Source of the DNA: Pegea sp. RAD2-039
Lineage: Eukaryota; Chordata; Thaliacea; Salpida; Salpidae
Assembly: GCA_034620365.1 (NCBI GenBank)
Contig: JAQGEQ010000175.1
Coordinates: forward strand, 1,178,001-1,242,000
Reading direction: 5' to 3'
DNA: 64,000 nucleotides
Below, in pieces: positions 54,373 through 64,000 of the stretch (positions are counted from its first letter, which is position 1; each line of letters begins with the position of its first letter). The notes under the pieces were generated by a model that saw only the letters and a program-made list of their open reading frames with translations, was not told the DNA's origin and did no database searches. A program made the translations under genes and the position numbers.

Positions 54373-56863
54373 CATTATCATTACAAAAGTCGACCTTGCC
54401 TATAAAGTGTTTAATCTAAGGTATAAGTCTTGGTGTTAGGCGTACTAGATCTACTTTCAATTCATTTTTTGGCCATTACTCTTTTTACTATTACTATTAC
54501 TCTTTTTGGTCTTTACACAAATATCTGAGAAGGACGAAAAAACCGATAGCCTCTTTTTGTCACTATTTACACAAAAGACCAAATTGAGTATTTAATGACT
54601 CCATGCTTCACAATACACTGTACTCCTGAATATTGATGCCAGCTAAGCATATACCACTCGTGGTATCTGCATAGGTATCTTTCTTTAGTGAGTCCATATC
54701 ACCAGAAAACGTATAAGATTGAGAAATTAATATCTAAATACTTATAAGCCTTTTTTAGTAGAAGCTAAACCTTTTCAGATAGATGGTTTGAAAATATTAA
54801 AATAGTTTATTTTTGAATTTACAAAATCATTATGCACTGCTAAACGAAAAGACGTTTGAGTTAGGATAAATTAAGGAAAAATTTAATCTCAACTTGTAAT
54901 CGCTAGAAACAACTTTATGGGTCTTGTAAGATTTCAGTCTTTTGTTAAAAACGTTTGAGTAAGTCTTCTGTATATAAAATCTAAATTAAAAAGAAAATTG
55001 ATGAAGTCATCAATTTACCCTTTTGGTCAGAAATTTTGCTTCCGGAATATTTTATGAAAATAAAACATTTTTGGCAAAAACTAGATAAAAGCAGAAATAA
55101 ATATAAGAATTTTTACTATATTAATATAAAAGATGGAATAAGGATTCTATTTAAATATTTCAAACGTTTTTGTAACTAAAACAGTAATAATTTAAAACTA
55201 AGGAATTAATCTTTAAACTAGTTTTTAAAACTATATTGTGCCTAATAAATTTTGTGAAGAATTAAGCAAGATTATTTACATTTAATAGAGTTTGAGTTTA
55301 CTTAAATATCACAAAGATTAAATTTAATTTTAAACCAGGAAGACCAAACGCTCTTACCAAAACTCACTAATGCACATTTTACTGTACATCTAACATCTCT
55401 TTGCATCTTGTATTCGTCTATACGTTTTTATAAAAAGTCATTAATATAAACACACTTTTCGAGAATTAATATTTTCACATCTTTTTCAAGTTATTAGGTT
55501 TAACAAATCCTATAGTTTGCTGCTTCTGACAATTATTAACTAATACGTTTTTACCAGTTATAAATTGCATTTTTACAATTTAATATGCTTGATATGTGTC
55601 AATTTTACTTAGCTCTACGTAGCCTACCAGAATTGAATAAAAAACAAGTGTATAAACTTAATTGTTCGCCACTATTACTTTCTAAGTTAGTTAGAGTTGA
55701 CTAAATTTGCACTTTTTGAAAATTTTCAACCATAGTGAATTTTTTAATTTTAATTTTTTATTGTTCATAATGTACATAAGAAAATAATGTGAATAATTAT
55801 ATTGTTTATAAACTTAAAAAACTATTATGGTCAAAGTCTAAGTTTTATATGAAATTTATTGTGTTTAATTAAACTTATCATTAATTTAATGTAAAAATTT
55901 TTACATTAATTGATAAACTTTTGATATTTAACGTTCTGATAACTCTTTAAACAATCTAACAAATTTCATTGTTTCAAAAAATAATCATTTGGCAAACAGT
56001 ATAGTAAGACATGTAGGCCAAATTTTTAAAACTCTGCGATAATTTGGATACCGATCAATTTTCATACTTAGTGAAGATACGTAAAAGTGTAGGGTAGCAG
56101 ACACGATTTTTTCACATATTCAGTCTTTAATTTCTTTACCAAACTTCAAAAAAATTTAAAAACTTCTCAATACGTATAATTTAATTAAAAAATACATTGA
56201 TCAAAATATAAGTAAGAATCTATTCCAGTTTCAGTCAAGTTGTATTCAAATTTCATTTTTATACGCGTAGAAGCCAAACTAAACGTTATTTTCAATAAGA
56301 TAAACTTCTTGAAGTAGTATGCAAGGAATAGTATAGCAATAGTCAGACAAAAGCTCAATAAAATTTACTTAATGTTAATATGTTAGTTATTTCAAGTTTC
56401 AGATAACTGTAACTTTGAAATAATACTACCATTTCATATTGCCTTTTTAGATTTAGATAATTCTCCTGGTTTATATTATCCAAAACCTGCGAAGTAAAGC
56501 AATAAAGTTATTAATTGAAATTTAAGTTTTTTGTTAAACTGTTTCGAAATTTATTGATTAAGTTTTTTCTATATATAAAATTACAACTTCTATTTGTACA
56601 AAAAAGGATTTATCGCAAAAAAAAACAAACCGCAATGACACAACAAATAAACTGAGATATTAACAATTATAAGTAAGCTACTTCATAAGAAGATATTTTA
56701 TAAATGTTTGGAATTTTGTAGAAACAACAAACACTTTACAAGAATGTGTCTACCCCACGGGCATTGAATAAACTCTATACATGAAGAAAATAATGGTTTG
56801 AAACTTCCAAAAATGTCTTGAAACTAAGTTGCAAGTATCACTTAATAGAAATTTGAAATTTGG
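54373..56863. other. Anonymous AT-rich DNA, unit B
   Basis: Counterpart of 42380-44939 without the hairpin segment. Nothing recognised. Confidence 0.5.
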
Positions 56864-57412
56864 TCAGTGTACCCGTCCTCCTGAAATGGTCCAAGTTGTT
56901 GCTCTTTCAATCCTCCTAGTAGTTTTAATAAAGTTAATCCAGTTAACCCTTAGGTATATTTTTGTGGTAACATTTTGAAGCACATTACCGTGACTAGCTC
57001 TTATTAATTTGAATTCTTTAGAATATCCAGTTGGACTCTGCTCACCAAGAAGTCTTACTTTAGAGCTTGTACAGGATATATACTCAGCGTTTTGTTGGTC
57101 AGTTGATCTTATTAAAAATGAAAATGATCCATTTTCGAAATTGTTGGAATTTACAAACTTCCAGTAATAACTTGTTGTTGGAAATTCTACTCTTATTAGA
57201 ACGCGGAACCAATTTCTAAACGGAACCATTTCTTTTCCATTCAATGCCTGTATAATACGAGCTTGATATTCATCTGAGTATTCAAGTGCTAACTTAATAA
57301 ATTCTTCATTCAGCAGAACAATATCACTTTCATTTTGTGACATGTTGGTGATAGCTTCTTGACTAACTTGTGTCACTATATTATCACTTTCCTCATTTGT
57401 AATGTTGTTCAT
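56864..57412 (-). CDS. Small gene of unknown family, copy B (182 aa from ATG)
   Basis: Paralogue (or allele) of 44940-45476, intact from ATG 57412. The first 67 residues match copy A. Differences start at ALNGKE (copy A ALTGNQ), followed by an extra segment NWFRV where A has F. Next come VEFPTTS (A: VKLPRPS), LIRS (A: LIKS), NAEYIS (A: NARYIS) and TTKIY (A: TTRIY). The indel is exactly 12 bp, so the frame is kept. All changes I counted alter the protein, and several swap charge (K/E, R/E, Q/E). The same upstream hydrophobic open stretch and five glycosylation sequons are present. Function unknown. Confidence 0.6.
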   Translation of the reverse strand: MNNITNEESDNIVTQVSQEAITNMSQNESDIVLLNEEFIKLALEYSDEYQARIIQALNGKEMVPFRNWFRVLIRVEFPTTSYYWKFVNSNNFENGSFSFLIRSTDQQNAEYISCTSSKVRLLGEQSPTGYSKEFKLIRASHGNVLQNVTTKIYLRVNWINFIKTTRRIERATTWTISGGRVH

Positions 57413-58234
57413 CACAGTTATTGAATTGTAGAAAGTGTACAAAAGAAAGAAAGTGTAAAAAGAGAAGTTAGCTGCTTAATTCTTCTGCAAATATCAGCTT
57501 GTCACTAATTTCCAGAATAAATATATTCAAATGATTGAATAAAGTTTGCTTAAAAATATCAAATCTGATTAAAGTTTAGTTTTAATTATTCACTGTAAAG
57601 TTACAGAAGTTTTATTTTGTTATGTTTATTATTGCCGTTACACAAAACAATCTATGTTGTTGCTCATTTAATAAAATAAAGCTGAATAGATATATCTACT
57701 GTACAAACCAACTATCTTTATTTCATGACACTTTGAAATACAAAATCGTGAATAACTTTAATATATCTAAAGTTACAGTATATATTTTTAATAATACAAA
57801 TCAACATCTTCTTGAAGATTGTATAACATTGTACCATTATTTGTATTAACTCTATATATACTTACTATCCAGAAAGGAACGTTTATCTATATAAAATAAA
57901 ATAAGTTTTGCACATGTTCTTAACTAAAGTTTCATTTCCAATTTTTTAAGTTTCTGGTTTAAATAGAAGACAATCTTAATAATTGTAAAAGATCAATGTA
58001 AAAAACCCAAAACAAAAATACTGTAATTATCCTATGTAATCTTTATAAAAGCAAACTGTAAAAGCTAAAAAATATATAATCTTTTCAAAGTTGTACTACT
58101 GAAATTTTGTTGAAAAGTTATATACATATAGTTGAACTATTGTAGATAGCAAGCAATGAAAAAGAATTGCCTCAGGTCAAAACCTAGCTATATCGCTTTT
58201 ATTTAAACTGTAAACAAACTACTAATAGAGTTTT

Positions 58235-59044
58235 CATTCATCTTTATCTGTCAAGCAATTTTCTCAGTTACTGTATCAGCTCAAGATACCTCTTACACAA
58301 ACATATCTTCTTATTAACCTTGTTATATAAGCATTTAATCAAGCGTAGTTGGTTGGTTTATTTAGCTACAGATAGCTTACAGTATGTAAGAGTTTATGGT
58401 AGATTACTAACAAAAAAGAGCAAATGCACTTTATAATAATTTCAATTTTTCTTCTTGCGTAAGAATGATCACTTTCTGACAGAGAATAACCCAATACCTG
58501 ATGAATTAGAAAATTGCTTGACTACAAAGTCAATTTAAACAATTGCTTTTCAAATCTTAGAAATAGATTTCTTTAGATTCTAAGTAGTCTTTTACATCGA
58601 TCATTCACTTTTTTTATATAAATTGATTCAACAACACGTAAATGAAGCAATAAGCAAGATTGAAACTTAACTAAAGATTAGATAGTCTTTTAAGCTTGAA
58701 TCTCATACACCAAAATTGAATTTAATATTCAGCTAATAAATTTGCTAAAAATCATTTTTCTAACTTCTTGCTAATGCCAAATGCTTGTTAATATCAATAT
58801 ATCGTTAAAAATCTGATATAATCATTTTAGCTTAGTTGATGGAATATCGTTGCTCAAAATAATCTTCCGAAAAATAATAAAAAATTGAAATAATTTTATT
58901 TGACTTTTCCATTCAAAGTATTTAGTTAAGCAAAAAGCAAATTTAAACAGTTTTTGAAACGTCTATTTTTTAATATATACACAATCGATAATTTAACTAT
59001 TAATAATTTATTTAGTCACCAAAAAGATTGTATTTGTTTTTAAG
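58235..59044. other. Unique DNA between the duplication and the Eph exons
   Basis: No exon recognised. The Eph exon at 59045 starts in phase 1, so an upstream Eph exon is expected. I do not see one here or in the 34.3-58.2 kb duplication. Confidence 0.45.
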
Positions 59045-62000
59045 GACCTACTGCTATTAGGCAGCTAGCCTCAGCCGATGTTTCTGCAACTTCATTTATT
59101 ATCAAATGGATTTCACCCGCACCAACAAATGGTTTCATTGAAAAATATGAAGTTATTGTCACATGGTCATCTAAATCTGGTTTTCAAGACAATACAAGTG
59201 ACAATAACCATGAAATTAGAAATTACACCAGTAACGTGCAAATGAAGTTTGAAAGCCTACAACCAGCCACGAGATACTCAGTAAAAGTAAATAAAATTAA
59301 AATTTTGTCAAAGTTTTGTAAGTTCAAAAAAAGCTGTGGTATCTTTAAAAGACATTTTACTTCAATATTTTTTGCGAAATCTTTTGCCTCACTTTAGGCA
59401 AGTTGTGTACAAATATATTTAAAAATAAAAGCACTCACTCTTTTCATCCGTAAATCGTTAAACTTTCTGCTGATACATCATCAATATTTTAACACTAAAT
59501 TAACGCCCGGGCTCGAGCAAAGACTATTGCTGGGTATGGTCCGTTTAACGATGAAATTACAGTGGAAACCAAAGCTGATGCGACAATTGGAGCTGGACTA
59601 AATGACAAGACAGGTCCAAATGAAACTAATAACGAATCTTCTGCTAATGAAGCAAACATCACTTTAATAGCAATCCTTATTGGAGGAGTAGTTGTGATCA
59701 TAATCTTTATCGTAGCGGGATTGACATGTACTTTAAGGTTTTTATGAGCTGTTTGCATAAAACTTTTATAAAGAACTTGAGGTGTTGATAAAAGTAGACC
59801 TTCAAATAGCTGAAAGATCTTTTAAAAGTTATTTTTAGAAATTTGAATCTTTTCTTTTATTACAGACGAGTTAAACGTCAAAAATCTTCATTGGTCAATA
59901 GACATGAAGATGAGAAGCAACCATTTTTCAATGGTAACTCTATAGTGTTTGGGGGGTCTATGTACCAACCCAACCACAAGACATACATCGATCCTACGAC
60001 CTATGAAGATCCAAACAGAGCTGTTAGAGATTTTAATAAAGAAATTGAGGCAACATATGTAAAGATCGAACATGTGATTGGTGGAGGTAGGTTGCTTTTT
60101 AAATTTATTTATTTTTGGTAATTTTATATACCTGTTTGCTTAAATAGAGAATAACATTTAATGAATAGCTTTAAAATGATTTAAGAGTTTGTTTAACAAA
60201 GAATACAAATTACAAATATAATTTATAATGTTTGAATTATCATAGATTTATTTACATACCAAGTAATTAAATATGACAACCAGTTTCGTTTATAATTTGA
60301 CACAGAAATACTGCGAGTAAATAATTCCTCTAAATTAGCAAATACAGAAAGTATATTTTCCATCTATAAGTTTAATCTTACAAACTTGTGTCTTCATCTT
60401 CACCACATGTAAATTTCTTCTGAAAAAGACAAATAAGCCCCGATTTAAAAAACTTGATCATAAAAATAAATCAGAGGTTATTTAAGGCAGTCTAATACCA
60501 AATCAGCTTGTTAGTGAGACGTTTCAAGGAGAACATTTATCTCTGTAAGGACATTAAATTCCCAAAAATGATCCTGCCAGTCTAGTACTCGCTGATGACA
60601 GCTTTTCTGCTCTTGTTCTCCAAGAAAAAGGTTTTGGACTGACTCGGAAAATCTGGTAAAAGGCTTTAGAGTTTCTGTTACAATAAAAAATATAAAAATT
60701 TGCAATCAGTTATCATTTTCAGTTTGTGTTTTTTTCTTTTTGAAAAACAGTCAGTTGGTTCATGGTGTTGAATTCGATAGCTATTATCTCACTTTAAAAG
60801 AATTTCTATCAACAATTTGGAGCCTACTTTAATAATCAATTATATGTACTCGAGTTTATTCAAAAACTTTTATAACTACAGAAATAGAAATCCATTGAAA
60901 CTAGAGGAATGCTCTTTCAAATGTCAATGATAGACTTTCAAGCAATATTTGATTAATAAAAACCTTTTTGCTTCTATTCTTTATATAATCCTTTAATATC
61001 TACAAACAGGTTTTAACTAAAATATGTTATTTAAGCCTTATCCTGTACTTGAAGTTCAAGCAAGTCGTTTAATTTCAGCACTTGGGTACTTAGAACTTGT
61101 TCAACAATAATCGATTTCCCTTATTTTTAAATTCTTTCGAAATTATCATGACTTTAATAGAGTTAATAAAAAAAATTTAGTAGAGTTTTTAATTAAGTGA
61201 CTGTACAAAAATTCTCTGCATATATAACCAAGCCTTATATTTTAATTTTATGAGGGCTGTTTTATTACTTTTTTAATATTTAAATATTTAGCTACAATAT
61301 ATATTAAACGTTCAAACACAACGAAAGTATTAATGTTCAATCCCTTAAATATTTACGACGTAAAAATAAGTGAAGTGAACAAGTAAGGCTTTTCAATATA
61401 CTCTCTTTCACTTTAAACATGGTATTATTAAATATTAGCAACATTTTCAACCAATCTCTACTAATAGATACCTTCATAAGAGTAATAACTCTATACAGAA
61501 ACAGCAGTGAAAAAAATTTCCTCGACCTTTTCAAACTTAATCGGCACTGAACGTCAAACATCTTCATTTAATGCAAAATGTTTAATTTGATGCTTGAATA
61601 ACTTCATTATTCTATTTTCAAGCACTTTAAATAACTTTTTTGTTTTGTTTTCGTTTTAATCTAGATATTTTTACCGTGTTCTAATATTACTTTTTACTAA
61701 TATTAACGTTGCGATGAATCAACTACATTCCATATTTCATATAAGTAATTGTTAGTTCCGCGCTACTCAGTAAACAACGGGGAAATATTCTTACTGAAAT
61801 ATGCTTTATAGTCTGGCTTAAGATTTTAATATCAAATCAACAGATGATAGGTCTTGTTTGTGAACGCAGCATTATACAGAAACATCTTTAATATGATATA
61901 TATTTGATCTTGCTTCTACCTTATTAAGATCATGTGAATTAAATCGTTTCAAGTCAAAACTTCACAAATTTTCGATAAAACCTTTCTTTAAACTATTTTT

Positions 62001-62348
62001 ATTGTAAAAAATTTGTAAATCTTTACTGATAAATTCTTCTTGTCACTCAAAAGAGTAAACACTGAAGTTTTCAGAGGCAAATATTTGCATAATTTGTTAA
62101 TAACAAGTTTGTGAAAAAAATCTTTTAAAATTACTTGAACGTCTGGCGAAGTGTAAAAAGTTTTCAAAATTATTTTTATCAATACTTTTTTGTGGACAGG
62201 TGAGTTTGGAGAAGTGTGTAGAGGAAGACTTCAACTCCTTGACAAAAGTGAACATGACATAGCCATCAAGACCCTTAAATCAGGGTACAGCACTCAACAG
62301 AAACTAGATTTTTTGGGAGAAGCTTCTATAATGGGTCAGTTTGAATAT
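59045..62348 (+). CDS. Eph receptor tyrosine kinase, partial: FN3-2, TM, juxtamembrane, start of kinase
   Basis: Exons: 59045-59286 (fibronectin [15 protein letters not shown] ... [10 protein letters not shown]); 59511-59737 (end of FN3 with [12 protein letters not shown], then [22 protein letters not shown]); 59866-60086 (juxtamembrane with the two Eph docking tyrosines in [16 protein letters not shown], then [16 protein letters not shown]); 62200-62348 (P-loop [11 protein letters not shown], catalytic Lys in [19 protein letters not shown]). These segments are diagnostic of Eph receptors, which bind membrane ephrins and signal in cell-contact guidance. Phases agree. The ligand-binding domain, Cys-rich region and first FN3 are missing 5'. 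The kinase stops being recognisable at 62349, where SINE sequence begins. The acceptor before 59511 is not AG. The locus may be a broken copy, a rearrangement or misassembled. Confidence 0.88.
60511..60674 (-). other. Candidate - strand terminal exon nested in an Eph intron
   Basis: In the Eph intron 60087-62199, the - strand has acceptor TTATTGTAACAG followed by a 53-codon phase-1 frame ending in TAA. It includes [20 protein letters not shown] and DWQDHFWEF. Trp/His/Gln content is unlike random AT-rich sequence. No upstream partner exon was identified. A 76-codon - strand ATG frame at 61337-61567 is not phase-compatible through its nearest donor. Confidence 0.3.
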
Positions 62349-62831
62349 ATAAACAAATTGGTTCTTACAAAATTAAATGAATTTTCAAATAAGTTTTACA
62401 AGACCTTTTACAAGAATTAAAATTTGCAAATTCAGAACTTCTATAATCAAACATATTTCATAACAATTTACTTTTATATTTATACCCAATTATATCAATC
62501 TTCTAGAGCAAAAGCTATGGATATTTAGCTGTTGATCATGCCACAGGATTCCACTCTCCACGCCTGCCACGTTATACAGCAGAACAGACTGACTGATGTA
62601 GCTAGGCCCAGCTGGCGTTGCAGCAGCCGCCAGAACGACACTTAATTCAGCGACAAACTGCCTACGGGGCTTCAACTGTGAATATGAATTTGGATTTTTG
62701 CATCTCCTAGAAGTGTTGTCATTTTAACAGATTCATTTCTAAGAGGTCCTTTCTACTCGGGCTTTTATATAGACTTTTACTTGTCACTAATATGTGTCCA
62801 CCTGGGATCAAACCTGGAATTCCTTGCTTGG
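62349..62831 (-). mobile_element. tRNA-derived SINE, 5'-truncated copy abutting an Eph kinase exon
   Basis: Nearly identical to 38991-39474, with scattered single-base changes. It starts at the same tail bases (ATAAACAAATTGG) and stops after CCTTGCTTGGT, so box A and the first part of the tRNA head are missing. Box B is retained. Its tail joins the Eph coding frame at GQFEY. No target-site duplication is visible at the two ends. The short open frame at 62490-62675 is part of the SINE. Confidence 0.85.
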
Positions 62832-63784
62832 TCACTGGCAATCCCGCTAACAACCTAAAATGATTTTTTTTATCAAATAACGTCATAAGACGTACTGCGA
62901 TAAATAATCGTTGTCATAAAAACTATAAATGTTAAGTTTGTCGTAAGATATGAGAAAGGGATCATATTTTATTGTGCTGGCGTTTTATGTCATAAGACGT
63001 TATCGGAAACTTTAAATGATATGAGATCGTTTTTATATTAATCGATTGGTGAGAAAAGTGCTTGTGAAAGTGGCCACTTTTAATGGTCAATTTTAAGGAA
63101 TTCATTTAGATATAAACTGCTCAGCATATACTCATAAGTCTACCTCTAACTCTAGTAATGATCAAAACGAATAGAATGAATTTTAAGCACAAGACTCTGC
63201 AGTTTTACTTGTTATATTTCAATATATAACATATACTCATATACGAGAGGACTTTTATCCTATAACCTCAAAACATTTTGTTTTTATCAATATATAGATT
63301 TATTCCGTGAAATTCTAACAAGCTTAAAATGAGTCTGCAGAAACTCTAATATATGTAATACTTCTAGGGAATTTACTTTTACACAACAGGGTTTCTACAA
63401 TCTGCTCAAAATTTAGCTCAAAAAGATCAATTTTTTTGAAAACTTTGTAAAAATATCTTAGTAGCGTGATTTTATCCTTATGCATACTGTTTTAGGGTTA
63501 AGATGGATCACACCAATCATCAAGTCAATTGGCTACTAATAAAAGACAAATTTGCCCAAATTATTGAAGAATTTACAACATTTAACAAATCTCATATACA
63601 AACAAAAACGTTTTACCAAGCCTTTGTACAAAGATCTTCATATAGTTTATAAGAAATATATTTATAGTTTCTACCTAGGGAGAGAGTCTTGTCTTCACCT
63701 AGCAAGAAAATGTTTTTTGACTTCATAAATCTCAAGCTTAGGGCGAGAACTCTTTGAACCCCTTTAAAACTGCTTTAAAAGTTA
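62832..63784. other. AT-rich DNA after the SINE
   Basis: No continuation of the Eph kinase (no HPN / HLEGV-like coding) and no other exon was found in the roughly 950 bp after the SINE. Confidence 0.5.
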
Positions 63785-64000
63785 TAATATTGCCAACACT
63801 GACATTTCTAAATTGTGAATTTTTTCCTTTTTTTATATTGTTATAATTCTATGTAAATATTCACTGTTATATGCTTTGATGGCTATCGAAATTCCATGTG
63901 TTACATCTTTTGCTTTCTATATTTTTGACTAAATATATATTGTTTGAGAGAATGTGTGTTAGCGAGAGGTGCTCTCTTCAGGCACCCTCCTTGGCATTAA
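63785..64000 (+). repeat. Dispersed repeat, copy 2, cut by window end
   Basis: Matches 21265-21482 in the same orientation, ending in the conserved AGAGGTGCTCT and CACCCTCCTT block. The element probably continues past the window. Confidence 0.7.

Larger units (their letters stand above)
46296..58234. repeat. Tandem segmental duplication, unit B (about 11.94 kb)
   Basis: Direct repeat of 34300-46295, starting immediately where unit A ends. The last shared bases are AGAGTTTT, after which A continues into the start of B (GCGTTG) and B continues into unique DNA (CATTCATC). By eye only a few single-base differences exist outside the small - strand gene. The homopolymer near 52511 is one T shorter, and the 71-bp hairpin segment is absent between 54895 and 54896. 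Confidence 0.95.

Noticed and set aside
59500..59520. CCCGGGCTCGAG as a cloning-linker contaminant
   Set aside because: It reads in frame as part of the conserved Eph ARAKT segment, so it is most likely native. The odd splice acceptor is reported separately.
61337..61567. 76-codon - strand ATG frame in the Eph intron as first exon of a nested gene with 60511-60674
   Set aside because: The nearest donor (AAG|GTATCT) leaves phase 0 while the candidate terminal exon requires phase 1. The frame itself is unremarkable.
62490..62675. 61-codon open frame (starts KPRRQFVAELS) seen identically at 39132-39317, 51128-51313 and here
   Set aside because: It lies inside the SINE on the element's own strand. 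Identity reflects recent common origin of the copies, not protein conservation.

Overview
The window is AT-rich animal DNA (roughly 70% A+T by eye). Genes are split by many GT-AG introns, there is no operon structure, and tRNA-derived SINEs and retrotransposon debris are present. A class 2 POU factor, an adhesion GPCR and an Eph receptor together point to a bilaterian invertebrate. A tunicate-like or similarly compact AT-rich genome is plausible, but the species cannot be fixed from sequence alone.

Layout: (1) 1-6.3 kb has no recognised gene but holds several perfect CRE palindromes. (2) 6.3-8.0 kb, + strand: a four-exon gene for a Ser/Lys-rich protein of about 388 aa with no family I recognise. 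(3) 12.1 kb: a diverged tRNA-derived SINE. (4) 12.9-18.9 kb, - strand: a complete 15-exon adhesion GPCR (about 704 aa) with signal peptide, 8-Cys module, Thr-rich stalk, GAIN/GPS, 7TM and short tail. All exon phases close. (5) 24.0-33.7 kb, + strand: a class 2 (Oct/nubbin-type) POU gene, 9 exons visible, 5' end not found, with one GC-AG intron. (6) 34.3-58.2 kb: a near-perfect direct tandem duplication with a unit of about 12 kb. Each unit carries a SINE, a decayed Ty3/gypsy-like element and a small - strand gene of unknown family. (7) 59.0-62.35 kb, + strand: a partial Eph receptor (second FN3, TM, juxtamembrane, start of kinase) that runs directly into a SINE in the middle of the kinase N-lobe.

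The most striking observation is in the duplication. The roughly 12-kb copies differ at only a handful of other positions by eye. The small - strand gene, however, differs by 11 substitutions, all amino-acid-changing by hand count, plus an in-frame 12-bp indel. That pattern suggests diversifying selection, gene conversion from another paralogue, or two divergent alleles placed in tandem by the assembler.

Exon structures were built by hand from splice consensus, reading-frame phase and family resemblance. No search or RNA evidence was available.
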